Assembly: GCF_027244095.1 (NCBI RefSeq) | Contig: NC_069662.1 | Span: 143,424,294-143,488,293, forward strand | Length of the DNA stretch: 64,000 bases | Direction of reading: 5' to 3' | Source of the DNA: Hemicordylus capensis | Taxonomy: Eukaryota; Chordata; Lepidosauria; Squamata; Cordylidae | Shown here: positions 52,583 through 63,598 of the stretch, one piece after another | How the letters are laid out: the number at the start of each line of letters is the position of its first letter | Numbering within the stretch: the stretch's first letter is position 1 | Program-made: the position numbers and the translations under genes | The notes under the pieces: model-generated | What the model was told of the DNA's origin: nothing | What the model saw: only the letters and a program-made list of their open reading frames with translations | Database searches by the model: none

Positions 52583-52757
52583 CTGCAAGGCCCTTAGCCT
52601 TGCCAGGCCTCGCAGAAGCCATTTGAACATGCGTGGCAGCCTTTAAAATGGCTGCCGGGCCAAACTTTGTAGGACCGAAAATCAGCTCTGGATAGGCTGC
52701 GCTGGCATTTGCGGGCAGACGGGAATTTGCAAATCACTCTAAACTATTTAGTGTAGT

Positions 52758-53752
52758 TGTAGTGACCAGTCTCCCCTCTCTCTAAAGAGTTAACAGGGAG
52801 TGAACCCTTGTCTCAGCTGACAGGCTGGTGAACTCCAAGGCAGCCAATCAGTACACCAGGTACATGGGACCTAGAGTGCAGTTTCTGGGAACAAGAAGGG
52901 TAGTCTTTGTTGGAGAGAAGCATGTGTGGTAAGGCTTAGTCGAGGGCAATGGAGTTTGCTCCCTCATGGTCGAAGCCAGCATGGAGGGTTCTCTCATGGA
53001 ATAACTCTGTAAAGGATTACAGGAAGCTTGATTCTCCTCAGGAATTGAGTGAATTTAAGGAAAAGGGAATTCAGCATAGGGAACAGTTTGTTAGTCAGAT
53101 TGCACATTAGAAACTTATATTTCTTTGGGGTGTGTGCTTTTGCATATTCTTGATATTGTTCAATTATTGTCTACCTGTAACGTAATTAAAAGAAGAAACA
53201 CTAGCCTACACCCATCCTACTAGGGCATTGCAAAAGACTATGTAAACATTTAAGCACGCCTAAGACAACCTATTTTTGTAATCTACTAAGTATTCTTAAC
53301 TGTATCTAAGAAAGCTAGAAAGCCTCAGATGGAAGCAGTCTGTAGTAAATGAATAAAACTGGGGTTTCTTTTTTTTAGTTCTTTGCTTTTTTACAAGCCT
53401 CTCCAAGTTGGTTTTTAACTCAGGAAAAGCGGGGGCTGAAGGGGGTTTACTCTGGTGCAAACTTGTCCTCAAACGTTCAGCAACTATCAATTTTCTCGTG
53501 TAAGTTTACATGCACAAGGGGTTTTTTTGTATTTGCCCAATATCTAGTTACAGAGGGACCTTGGATTACAGCACCTAATCCTCTGGTCCAGTTCTCTGCA
53601 AGTTTTAGAGTGCTTGGTGGAAGCATTTTGAACCTACTGTTAATACATAATATTTTTAGGAGAAGTCTAGCCAGGCATCTCAGCAGGGATAATTCAACAT
53701 TTTCTTTCCCTCACGTGAGCTTGCTCTGAGACAAAGTCTTTAATACACTACA
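52758..53752 (+). mobile_element. Solo LTR, same family as 16400-17491, fossil
   Basis: 995 bp, TGTAGTGACCA...ACACTACA, with the 5-bp duplication GTAGT at 52753-52757 and 53753-53757. It contains an AATAAA-type signal. No internal coding region adjoins it, so it formed by recombination between two LTRs. It resembles the other copy in many blocks but is well diverged, so it is old. Confidence 0.85.
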
Positions 53753-53757
53753 GTAGT

Positions 53758-53895
53758 GAAATCCAAAAGAGATTGTGAGGAGCTCCAAAGGATCTCTCCA
53801 AACCGGGTTAATGGTTGACAAAATGGCAAATGCGGTTCAGTGTATGCGAGTGTAAAGTAATGCATATTGAGGCAAAAAAAACCCAACTTCACAAA
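53758..53895 (+). repeat. CR1 LINE ORF2 fragment, left part
   Basis: Plus-strand code KWQMRFSVCECKVMHIEAKK matches the CR1 region FNVGKCKVMHIGTKNPN. The element is interrupted by 53896-54995 and resumes at about 55000. Confidence 0.65.
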
Positions 53896-54310
53896 TAGCT
53901 TCCTTCGGGAGCTAAACAAAGGCTGGTGCTGCGAATGCAGTGCCAGCCTAACTAGTTCCTGAAGGGGCCACATGGCCCCTTCAGGAGGTAAGACTGGTGC
54001 TGCGTTCGCAACGCAGCCCAGAAGCGGCTCTTCCCTGCAGGGAAGAGCCGCTCCTGGGCTGCGCTGTGAACGCAGCACCAGCCTTTGTCTAACTGCCGAA
54101 GGGGCCGCACGGCCCCTTCAGCAGTTAAGCTGCTTCTCCCAAACGGAGCCTCAAGGCTCCGTTCGGGAGCCAGACCATGCCCCTCCGCGTCTGACATCAG
54201 ACGTGGGGGGCGTGGCTATCCCTTGCGTCTGATGTCAGATGCAGGGGGCGGGGCTATTGGGGCGGCTGCACACGGGCTGCCGCCGGGCTAGCTACACCCC
54301 TGGCTGGAAT
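53896..54310. repeat. Array of six adjacent palindromes
   Basis: 53957-53986 (14-bp arms), 53994-54081 (44-bp arms, three mismatches, centre CTGCAG), 54091-54126 (17-bp arms, one mismatch), 54136-54169 (15-bp arms, one mismatch), 54188-54203 (CGTCTGA-ca-TCAGACG) and 54225-54242. Very GC-rich. The right part matches 15270-15390. It looks like a fold-back element with no coding capacity. Confidence 0.75.
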
Positions 54311-54990
54311 CCTTATACTGGTGCTGTATTTTTTAATTTTGGTTAAAATTTAGTTTGGACAGGCGGGTTTAGCCTCTTTGGCTATGAATGATGGTTTTAA
54401 TTCGAGCTGGAAACGAGCTGTGTTGAGTAAATTTTCTTTTTTTGGCCTCTCGATAGAGGATTTGCATATTGAGCAAGCAGGAAGTTAGTTAAGCAACGTG
54501 TCCTGGATATAGAAGTTCAACAAGAAGGTGCATGGATCAAGCAGGGTTTATACTTAGGGAGTCAAGCTATTAATCTTAAACCAGCTAAGTACTTTGATGT
54601 GGTGCTTGTCCCTAAATTTAGACGAGCCCTCACTTTAGCGCACTTAAATGTTCTTCCTACAGCGGTATTGGATGGCAGGTTTAAGGGAGTTCCGCTATTT
54701 TTATGACATTGCCCATGTGGCAAAGGGGTTATAGAATCCACCTCACATGTTATTCTTTACTGTGATTTGTATAGTGAACCCCGTTTAAGACTTCTATCTC
54801 CTATGTTAGATAATTTGCCTGGCCGGTCTGATGAATTTTATTTAAATTATCTTTTAACTAGTGTGGACACTGATATTATCTCTATTGTGGCCAGGTTTTG
54901 TTATATTATTTGTAAAATACGTACTGGTTTATTGTAAATGTTTGCTGGTCAACAACCGAATAAACTTATATCTATGATATAAAATTATAT
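54311..54990 (+). mobile_element. LINE ORF2 C-terminal fragment with a Cys-His motif
   Basis: Plus-strand code includes YFDVVLVPKFRRALTLAHLN, VLPTAVLDGRFKGVPLF, then PCGKGVIESTSHVILYC (a C..H..C knuckle). It ends VARFCYIICKIRTGLL with a stop, then a short AT-rich tail with AATAAA. The clade is undetermined. It is neither CR1 nor L2. Confidence 0.55.
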
Positions 54991-54995
54991 TATGA

Positions 54996-55180
54996 TGATG
55001 TGAAATTATGCAGGGAGTAGAGATAGTGGACAGGGAGAAATCTTTCTCCCTCTCACAACACTAGAACCAGGGGCCATCCTATGAAACTGAATTTCAGGAA
55101 ATTTAGGAAATTTAGTTATTTATTTGGGAGCAAGGGATTTGACAGGTCTAAATTCAAATTCTTTGTCAGGGTTGCAACAA
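54996..55180 (+). repeat. CR1 LINE ORF2 fragment, right part
   Basis: 'gtggacagggagaaatctttctcc' and 'cacaacactagaacc' code for DREKSFSLSHNTRTRGHP, the CR1 C-terminal block, continuing 53758-53895. Confidence 0.65.
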
Positions 55181-55321
55181 GATATATCACGCAAGATCAA
55201 CTAGAAGTAGAACCAAAACAAGGGCTCTGGAGTGGTAAGTGCACCTTCTCTCGCCCTTAAGGGAGCACCCCGCCACCTCTGGAATGTGGAGCAGTGGTTC
55301 CGGGCACATCCCTACTAGATA

Positions 55322-55362
55322 GGCCTTGGGCCTGATCCAGCAAGGCTGTTCTTATGTTCTTT
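55322..55362 (+). repeat. CR1 3' terminus
   Basis: 'ataggccttgggcctgatcc' and 'ggctgttcttatgttct'. Just before it, 'gggcacatcccta' may be the reverse of the end seen at 20037. Confidence 0.55.
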
Positions 55363-55398
55363 TTTTCCATCAGTCACCTCTCCTCTTCCTTGGCATTT

Positions 55399-55702
55399 AA
55401 CATAGGAACATAGGAAGCTGCCATATACTAAGTTAGACCGTAGGTCCATCTAGCTCAGTATTGTCTTCACAGACTGGCAGCGGCTTCTCCAAGGTTGCAG
55501 GCAGGAATCTCTCTCAGCCCTATCTTGGAGATGCCAGGGAAGGAACTTGGAGCCTAGATGCTCTTCCCAGAGTGGCTCCATCCCCTAAGAAGAATATCTT
55601 AAAGCACTCACACTTCTAGTCTCCCTTTCGTATGCAACCAGGGCGGATCCTGCTTAGCTTAAGGGGACAAGTCATGCTTGCTACCACAAAACTAGCTCTC
55701 TT
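55399..55702 (-). repeat. 5S rRNA-headed SINE
   Basis: Full reverse copy, from 'cataggaacataggaagc' to the head 'ctaccacaaaactagctctc'. Confidence 0.85.
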
Positions 55703-56104
55703 GCCTTTCCCTTCTTTCTCTTACTCAGTATCTACTTGCACACAGCATCTAGTGAGAACAGGGACAGTCTGCAGCTGGTCAGAGTCTCCACACTTTGTTC
55801 ATCTTGTTCAAGTTCTACATTTGCCACTCTTTAGGGCTCAGATTCGCCCACAGTAGCAAGTGGGAGAAGCAGTTCCTCATGGGGGTACCGGAATAAGTAA
55901 GGAATCCCTCATTCTTGCTGCTCTCTCTTCTCTGGAGCCTCCTCCTTGGGCACTTTCCAGCTGCACCTTCACTGCACCCCACAAGCTGTTTGCTGCTCTC
56001 ACATTCAAGAAAGTTGGAAATATCAAATGCCAACTTCTCTGAGCAGGATGAATACGTCTTGCAAATCTGTAGGTTTTGGTAAAAGCTGGAAAGGGCTGCA
56101 ATGA
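55703..56104. other. No gene seen
   Basis: Nothing recognised. Confidence 0.4.
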
Positions 56105-56216
56105 CCCCTAAAAAATAAACCTGGGTCCCAAAAATAGTGGGATATGTTGGAAACACTGAAGAACAATATTGTGGTACTGAAATATATCCAATAGTACATT
56201 TTAATGACCCCTTTAT
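56105..56216. repeat. Half of a fold-back MITE
   Basis: 'gaagaacaatattgtggtactg' and 'tatatccaatagtacatttt' match the left arm of 59685-59880. The second arm is absent. Confidence 0.5.
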
Positions 56217-56777
56217 TTTTATTTATTTTTATATCGCCTTTCATAAAGCATCCCAGGGTGCTTTGCAAAAGTTAAAATACAGTAACATTCCATGGAAATT
56301 ACATATAAAACCTTAAAATCAATTAAATAGTAAAAACCATAAAACACCACCAACAACAACAACAAAAGAACAAACCCCAAACCCCAAAAGACAAACAGAA
56401 GCAAGAAAGCTGAGAGGCCTGGCAGCTTCTAATGGGTAAAAGCCTGGTCTTTAGATGTTTTTTTTAAAAGCTGCCACAGATGTAAAAGAGCGGACATTCA
56501 CTGGGAGATCATTCCAAAGCCTGGGGGGCAACAACAGAGAAGGCCCTGTCCTGTGTGCACAACCATTTAGCTTCTCTCAGTGTTGGCACATGTAGCAAAG
56601 GCCCCTCTGACAACCTTGTTGAGTTGGCAGAAACCCTTGGGAGCAGTTGGTCATTCAGTTACCCAGGCCCAAACTGTTAAGGGCTTTAATGATCATAACC
56701 AGCACCTTGAATTGGATCTGGAAACAAACTGGCAGCCAGTGCAGCTCATTCAGAATAGGTGTAATATGCTCCAAGTA
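56217..56777 (-). repeat. L2-type LINE 3' fragment
   Basis: The tail 'ttttatatcgcctttcata', the UTR, then the ORF2 C-terminus in reverse up to 'gcagctcattcagaatagg'. Confidence 0.75.
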
Positions 56778-57194
56778 TGAATGGAACTATTCTGGAATGC
56801 TGGTGGAATGTCCCGAGACTACATTTGGGCTTGTGTGGGGAATTGGCAACACTGGAGTGAACAGTCTGTACAGTGTCAATTTGTGCAAAGCTTTGGGCTG
56901 GAAATAAAGGCTTGAGATAGGAATATGGTACAGCCAGATTTATTCAAGGATTATTGGGGTACAGGAAATAAAAAATAGGCAGATAAAAGGCAATTAAACT
57001 TGGCTAGCCATATCAATTGGAGACTAACAAAGAGGCATTTTAGCTCACAGGTCCAAACTGCAGTTAAATCAACTGGCTTACCAGAGACAGAGGACCTGGA
57101 GCACAGAGTTTAGACTTAGGAGGAAGTGGGGTTGATGGGTGGGAGAGATTATTAGTAATACCTTCTTCCAATTCCGTTGGTGTGTCTGTCACAC
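56778..57194. other. No gene seen
   Basis: Nothing recognised. Confidence 0.4.
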
Positions 57195-57260
57195 ATTATT
57201 TATTTATTTAACACATTTTTATACCGCCCCAAAACGCGAGTTCTCCGGGCGGTCCTACGC
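57195..57260 (-). repeat. L2-type LINE 3' tail
   Basis: 'atttatttatttaacacattttt' type end with 'ataccgccccaaaacgcg' in reverse. Confidence 0.5.
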
Positions 57261-57624
57261 TCCACACTTGCAGCGTAGGAACCGCTGGGGTCCTCCTTTC
57301 CAGGGACCAAGCAGAAAGGCAGGGTAGAGGAGAGGCAAGCATGCCCCTCGCAAGCCAGGGGACCAGAAAAGTGGCTGGTTCCAGTGAAAATCCAGGGGAG
57401 GCCAGTTCTCCAAGGCAGCCAAGCGTGGTGGATCGGGAGATGGGTCCAAACCAGAAGCTGGAAGCGAAGGTGGAGCAATGGCCGTGGTAGATGGAATTGC
57501 TAGAGCCAAATCACACACAGATGGTGGCTCCGAAGAAGGAGCACACCATTGAGTGGGGCTCAGTGTTAAAACAGGCAAAAACATGCCATGGGGCCAAACA
57601 CAAGTCAGACCTCCTGGCTGCAGG
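57261..57624. other. No gene seen
   Basis: GC-rich, with frames on both strands but no family match. Confidence 0.35.
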
Positions 57625-57775
57625 GGATGACATGTTTTAAGGCCCTGCCTTTAAGGCTCTTCTTAAAACCTACTTGTTTCGCCAGGCATTTGTCCTTTAA
57701 TTTTTAAAAAATTGCTATTGGTATTGTTGTCTACTGCCTAGAGTCTTTGGAGGAATTTTAATTTTAATAAATAAT
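57625..57775 (+). repeat. L2-type LINE 3' end
   Basis: Code 'cttaaaacctacttgtttcg' (LKTYLFRQAF) at the end of L2 ORF2, then the UTR. Confidence 0.65.
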
Positions 57776-58384
57776 ATGTGGTTAACAAAAAAATACATGC
57801 TGTGTGATTCAATCATGGGTGTGTGTAATCTTGAGGAACAATAAAGTAGATTTGAAAACCCTGTATGGGATAAGGTGAATAGATGAGCTCAAAACTTATC
57901 ATGTGGGTCAGGAAGACCTTCCAGGTGGGAAGATGCTGAATGCTTTTCACATTAAGGAGCCTCTTTCTCTGATCCCTGCGGATAGTGAAGTGGGAGTGCT
58001 ACAGCCTTATCTGAGTGGAGGTGATTAGTAAGACTAATCCTTTGTGCCAGCGAAAAGAGGAGTCTTACTATTCTCTTGAGAAACAGTCCTTCTCTTTTAT
58101 TCGCCCAGCCAGCATCCTTCTCTGTATTTTAAATAGAAAGGGGGTATGGGGGTATCTTGCAGTCGCATGTCATACTTGACCTGGGGTAAAGTTGCCCCAT
58201 GTGGCTTGTGCTAAGCGACTGAGAGTTGGCCAAATATGGGCATGTGGAAGGCTTGTGGTCCCGTGAGTCCAGGTAGTCAAGATGGATACTGCAAGGCTGC
58301 AATTTCAAACCATATAGAGGGGTGCTGCTTGTAGCCTCTGAACAGGCTAGATGGACTTGTGACCCCCAAACAGGCTCGTAACAC
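57776..58384. other. No gene seen
   Basis: Nothing recognised. Confidence 0.4.
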
Positions 58385-59650
58385 AGGCATACAGTTCCAA
58401 AGAGAACCTTCACTGGCAGCTACATTCTGCACCAACTGAAGTTTCCGAATATTCAAGGGCAGACCCACATAAAGCTCATTGCAGTAATCCATGACGTGAC
58501 GAAGGCATGGGTAACCGTGGCCAGATCTGCGTTTTAGAGAAAGGGATGCAGCTGGCGCACTAGCCGAAGCTGTGCAAAGGCACCCCTGCCCTGGCCACCA
58601 CCTCCACTTGAGCATCCAAAGGCAGATGCTCAGCAACATCCCAAAGCTCTTTCAAGGGGAGTACAACCCCGGTCCAGAGCTAGTTGAGTCACCCTATCCC
58701 TAATGGCCTTCCCACTTTTTTCTACAGCACCTCCATTTTTTCTGGATTTAACCTCAGTTTGCTAGCACACATCCAGCCCATCACTGCCTCCAGCCCCCAG
58801 TTCAGTACATCCAGAGCTTACCTGGGATCTGATCTCAAGGAAAGATAGATCTGAGTGTCATTTGCATATTGATGACACTTTAGTTCAAACCCCCGATGAC
58901 CTCTCCCAGCGGTTTCATGTAGATGTTAAACAGCATGGGGGGCAATATTGAGCCTTGTGGGATCCCATAGGCCAGAAGTGAAGTAGTCGAGCAGAAGTCT
59001 CCCAGCACCACCTTCTGGAACTTCCCCACAAGAAAGGACTGGAACCACTTCAATGCTTCCTCCAATCACTATACCTAAGAGGCAGTCCAGAAGGATACCA
59101 TAGTTGATGGTATTGAATGCTATTGAGAGGTCCAGCAAAACCAACAGGGACACACTCCCCCTGTCTAGTTCCCGGTGTAGATCATCCACCAGGGTGACCA
59201 AGGCAGTTTCAGTCCCAAATCCAGGGCAAAAGCCAGTCTGAAAAGGGTCTAGATAATCCATATCATCCAAGACCCTCTGCAGCTGCACAGATACCACTCA
59301 CTCGATCACCTTGCTTTAAAAGGGAAGACTTTAAACAGGCCGATAGTTATCAAGGGTGGTGGAATCAAGGGAGCACTTTTAAAAGGGACCGCCTGTTTGA
59401 GGCTTGATGGTATCTTAGCCTCCCTTAGTGAAGCATTAATAATTGGCTCCAACCACCTTCCTGTTCCTTTACCATCAGATTTTACTAGCCATGAAGGGCA
59501 AGGTCATGCTTGCTGAGTGCATGCTGTTGCCAACACACTGCCTAGGACAGCCCAGATTGTCTCCACATTCCAGAGATTCACCAGGGTCTCAACCGAGGGG
59601 GCATGACCCCTTCACTGCCATAAATGGAACGGAATGGCAGAACGGAATTC
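58385..59650 (-). mobile_element. L2-type LINE, RT region
   Basis: Minus-strand pieces: MDYLDPFQTGFCPGFGTETA, VLLDLSIAFNTINYGILLDC, LAYGIPQGSILPPMLFNIYM and YCNELYVGLPL. Several frame breaks. Both the 5' end and the 3' tail are missing. Confidence 0.83.
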
Positions 59651-59684
59651 AACAGCCCTGAATGGCCCCCTAACGGTCAAGCTG

Positions 59685-59880
59685 GATCCCAGAAATAATG
59701 CAATGTGCTGCAGACACTGGAGAACAATATTGTAGCCCTGAAATATTTCCAATAGTGCACTTTAATGAACCCATTCACTGCCCAAAAAAAGTTTTGACTG
59801 CGAAGGGGTTAACAAAAGTGTAATATTGGAAATATTTCAGTGCTAGAATATTAATCTCCAGTCTCTCCAGCACATGAAAG
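59685..59880. mobile_element. Fold-back MITE
   Basis: The left arm 'gtgctgcagacactggag', 'ctgaaatatttccaatag' and the right arm in reverse 'gtgctggagagactggag', 'ctgaaatatttccaatat' pair over about 70 bases around a loop near 59780. Confidence 0.6.
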
Positions 59881-60104
59881 AAATTAGTCTTTTCTTTGCA
59901 CAACATGTAGTTAAGCTATGGAATTCTCGCTGCTGTTGGTTTTGTTGATGGTGACCAGTCTAGATGGGTTTAAAAACGTATTAGACAAGTTCATGGAGGA
60001 TAGAGCTATCAGTGGCGACTAGCCTGGATAGTTGTATATTTCCATCAGGAACAGAGGGGGCATGGCCCTGAACACTAGGTGCTGGGGGGCATCAGCTGAA
60101 GGAG
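59881..60104 (+). repeat. CR1-type 3' UTR fragment
   Basis: 'gtgaccagtctagatgggtt', 'acaagttcatggaggatag' and 'atcagtggcgactagcc' match the reverse of 3675-3720 (LDNFMEERS region). Confidence 0.6.
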
Positions 60105-60598
60105 AAACATAGGAACATAGAAAGTGGCAGAAGCCAGCAGCAGAGGCAGTTGCTCTTACCCTGGACTTCGGGACTGAAGTCCAGGGACTCCACAGCCCCT
60201 GCCCCCCCCCCCCCGCAAATCCTCTTTAGTCTGTCCCGGGTGATGTGGTCACCTGGCGGAGCATGGTGATGCTTAATTTGCAGGGGAGAGGGGGCCTCCA
60301 AAGGCCTTTAGGTCCAGGCTCCAAAATTACCTAGGTGCACCTCTGGAAAGTGGCCTAAGACTTATACTGAGTCAGACCATCTAGCTCACTGGCTGCGGCT
60401 TCTCCAAGGTTGCAGGCAGAAATCTCTCTCAGCCCTACCTTGGAGATGCCAAGGAGGGAACATGGAACCTAGATGCTCTTCCCAGAGTGGCTCCATCCTC
60501 AAGGGGAAGATCTTACAGTGCTCACATGTAGCCTCCCATTTAAATGCAAACCAGGACTGACCCTGCTTAGCCAAGGGGACAATTCATGCTTTCTACCG
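60105..60598 (-). repeat. 5S rRNA-headed SINE, split by a hAT MITE
   Basis: The tail 'aacataggaacatag' at 60106 resumes at 60346 and runs to the head 'cttagccaaggggacaattc'. Confidence 0.8.
60128..60345. mobile_element. hAT MITE with perfect 8-bp duplication GAAAGTGG
   Basis: The left end is CAGAAGCCAGCAG; the reversed right end is CAGAGGTGCACCTAGG. The duplication lies at 60120-60127 and 60346-60353. The body matches the reverse of 61559-61764 ('ggagcctggac', 'aaaggcctttggaggc'). About 218 bp. Confidence 0.82.
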
Positions 60599-60792
60599 GA
60601 GGCATTGCAAGCTATGATTGTTGCATCTGATTCCATCAGTAGAGAAGGTCATTAGTTATAACTCTCATTTGTAATCTGCTGCTGCTACTACTCTGAAGGG
60701 GCTCTGTGTGCAAGAATTGTTTGTTTTTCTATTTAAACCACTTTGAAAACTTTGTTTAAAAAGAGGTATATTTAAATATGTGTGTAGTAGTA

Positions 60793-61027
60793 GTGCCACC
60801 TAATGGTGCAGCAGGGAAGAGTCAGAGGTTGCTGGTTCGAATCCCTGCTGGTATGTTTCCCAGACTATGGGAAGCACCTATATCGGGCAGCAGCGATATA
60901 GGAAGATGCTGAAAGGCATCAGCTCATACTGTGTGGGAGGAGGCAATGGCAAACCCCTCCTATATTCTACCACAGGGCTCTGTGGATGCCAGGAGTCAAA
61001 ATAGACTTGACAGCACACTTTACTTTA
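60793..61027 (+). repeat. Sauria SINE
   Basis: Head 'tgccacctaatggtgcagc', B-box-like 'ggttcgaatccctgctgg', tail 'gacagcacactttacttta'. Confidence 0.87.
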
Positions 61028-61190
61028 GTAGTAGCAGCAGCAGCAGATTACAAGTGAGAGTTATAACTAATGACCTTCTCTACTGATGGAATCAGATGCA
61101 AAAATCGTAGCAACAGCTCCATCTCTCTTCACTTTTCCAAGTGACTATAGTGTTATAGTTTATAGTAAGCTCTATAGTATAGAGCCAGTG

Positions 61191-61420
61191 TGGTGTAGTG
61201 GTTAGAGTGCTGGACTAGGACTGGGGAGACCCAAGTTCAAATCCCCATTCAGCCATGAGACTTGCTGGGTGTCTCTGGGCCAGTCACTTCTCTCTCAGCC
61301 TAACCTACTTCAAAGGGTTGTTGTGAGGAGAAACCTAAGTATGTAGTACACCGCTCTGGGCTCCTTGGAGGAAGAAGAGCGGGATATAAAACGTAAAATA
61401 ATAATAAAAATAAAAATAAT
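61191..61420 (+). repeat. MIR-like CORE-SINE (fullest copy)
   Basis: 'gagccagtgtggtgtagtgg', 'gttcaaatccccattcagcc', core and the tail 'gggatataaaacgtaaaat' with A-rich end. Confidence 0.87.
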
Positions 61421-61558
61421 AGTTTGATACTAGAGCTCCACCTAGTGTTGAAATGGTAAGTCTTTCTTAAGGTACCGGTGTGGTGGGGGAATGGAATCTG
61501 TTCTGTTCTTTATCATGAAACTATTTATTTATTTATTGCATTTATATACTGCCCCATG

Positions 61559-61764
61559 CACAGGTGCACCTAGATAATTTTGAAGCCTGGACTTAAAGGC
61601 CTTTGGAGGCTCCCCGCTGCAAGTTAAGCATCATTTTTTAACACGAAGGTCCTTGAGGGCACCAACCACACCACCCAGGACAGTCTAAAGAGGATTTGGA
61701 GGCCCCCAGGGGATGTGGAGGCCCTCGGTTTTGGCCCTGATGTCCAGGGATAAGAGCACCTCTG
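61559..61764. mobile_element. hAT MITE, sister of 60128-60345
   Basis: 206 bp. Flanks GCCCCATG (61551-61558) and GCCCCATC (61765-61772), 7 of 8 equal. Left end CACAGGTGCACCTAG, right end ...GAGCACCTCTG. Confidence 0.8.
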
Positions 61765-61871
61765 GCCCCATCCAAACAGCTCTGGGCGATGCACAGCAGC
61801 AAAAACAAAACCTACGTCAATCATTTTTAAAACAATCAATACAAAACAATTTTTAAAACAGTTTAAAACTA

Positions 61872-62512
61872 TCCATATATTTAATCCCTGTAGACGTGCC
61901 TCCATGGGGATGCGTCCCGGCAACCCAGTGGATTGGCTGGGCAGTGGAGTCACCGGATTGGCTGCGCAGCGGAACCGTTGGGATTGGCTGAGCGAGCGGC
62001 AGGAGGCCGTTGAGTTGAGCTGCAGCTGTGGGGGGAAATGGCGGCCGCGGCAAGGAGGCGGCGTTGGCCGCCCCAGCTGTGGTGAGGTGGTGGCGGCGGC
62101 CACAGGCCGCTGCGAGGAGGCGGCGGCCGCAGCCCTAGTCCACCCATCGCAGCCGCGGTCTGGGCTGGGAGGAGGTGGGAGGCAGCGGGAAATACTGGCC
62201 CTGGTGGTACCTGCAGGGGTGAGTGGGGAACGGGTGGTGGGGCACAGCCCCCTCACCTGTTGCAGCCTGGGGCGGGAAGGAATCGGGTGGTGGGGCTTCC
62301 CTGTTCACCATCAGAGAGGAGGAATGGCGGCGGCGAGGCCCTTTTTGGCTGCCTGCAGCCCGTTGAGGCTCTGTGTGTGGGGAGGAATGGAAGGGAGGGA
62401 GGGCAAGAGAGCGCAGGCCTGGAGGGAGGGGGGGAGAGACCGGGGCAGGAGGGAGAGGGAATGGAAAACAGCTGGCCCAAAAGCGCACAGATGTTCTGTG
62501 CAGGTCGGCTAG
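61872..62512 (+). mobile_element. Non-autonomous Helitron, complete ends (641 bp)
   Basis: Starts A|TCCATATATTTAATCC and ends with hairpin GCACAGA-tgt-TCTGTGC, AGGTCGG CTAG|T, inserted exactly between A and T of the L2. Near the 5' end are three GATTGGCTG-like motifs (61930-61990). GC-rich body. Frames there are compositional. Confidence 0.88.
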
Positions 62513-62760
62513 TTAATAATTAATACAGTTAAAAACCCTGTTTGGCCAGGCCAAACAGCTAGGTTTTGAGGGCTCTCCTGAAGGCCAACAACGAACCCAA
62601 GCTACAGACTTCTGCCTGCAGTGCATTCCACAGCCCAGGGGCAGCTACAGAGAAGGCCCCCTTCTGAGTCACCACCAGACAGACTGGTGGTAACTGGAGG
62701 CGGACCTGCTCAGATGACCTTAACGTCATCTTTAAAGCCTTGGTGAGGGAGCAAAAGGCC

Positions 62761-63384
62761 TTCACACAGAATAAGAAGACTGTACATTGTGACAACCAGC
62801 AACAAACTCCTAACTTTACAATACCTCACATTTTCCCTTCAGGAGCCTCAGAGGAAAGCATAACATATAAGGAACCATCTGTTGCCTGAAAAACTGTTCC
62901 AGATCTATTCCACACATGGGCAAGGAAAAGTGATTACTTTTCATGGGCATCATTTAGTAGGTCTCCATGATAGCATCTCCTCCCCCTCCTGAAAAAAGGT
63001 AGTTCACACAATCAGAAATTGGGTAGGACAAGTTTCCTATCCAGCTCCATGAGTATGTGTCCCCATTCTTTGGTAACCTGTCCTAGTATCCAGCACTTTT
63101 ACCCAGCATATTATCAAGGGTGGAGGAAACACCATTGAAGCTGATGTCCACCTCCCATGGTCATTTTCCCCTACTCCTACCTAAGTTTTGGCTGATAGAT
63201 GACCAAAAATTGGGAGTACGTGAATTCTTGAATCTAGGTAGGATGTTCAGCATACCCAGTTTCCCATCTTGAGAACCAACCTACAATTTGATGCACCATA
63301 GCAACATGTGAAATCTGAGTGACCGAAGACCATGGTAGGTGGTCACACATCAAAAAAAGTGTCTACCATGGGCAATTATTTTTA
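62761..63384. other. No gene seen
   Basis: Nothing recognised. Confidence 0.4.
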
Positions 63385-63598
63385 TTACTAAAAATGTGAT
63401 CTACTGCTTCTCAAAGTGGTTTATATAGAAAAAGGAGTAATATAATTATATGTTCCAAAAGGACTCACAATCCAAAAAGAAACATAAAGGAGACACCACT
63501 GAGAGAATGTTGTGCTGTGGCTGGATAGGGCCAGTTGCTCTCCTCCTGCTAAAGCTACCACTTTAAAAGATGCCTCTTTACTCGTTTAGTAGTGCTTG
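63385..63598 (-). repeat. LINE 3'-tail repeat, family X
   Basis: 'ctactgcttctcaaagtggtt', 'aaaggactcacaatcc' and 'gttgtgctgtggctgg' in reverse. Confidence 0.6.

Larger units (their letters stand above)
61521..62760 (-). mobile_element. L2-type LINE 3' end, split by hAT and Helitron
   Basis: Own sequence: 61521-61558 (tail 'atttatatactgccccatg'), 61765-61871 and 62513-62760. The coding end reads GAFSVAAPGLWNALQAEVCS on the minus strand. Both guests have readable insertion sites. Confidence 0.78.

Noticed and set aside
61624-62523. Frames up to 210 residues on both strands
   Set aside because: They run across Helitron, hAT and L2 borders, so they are not genes.
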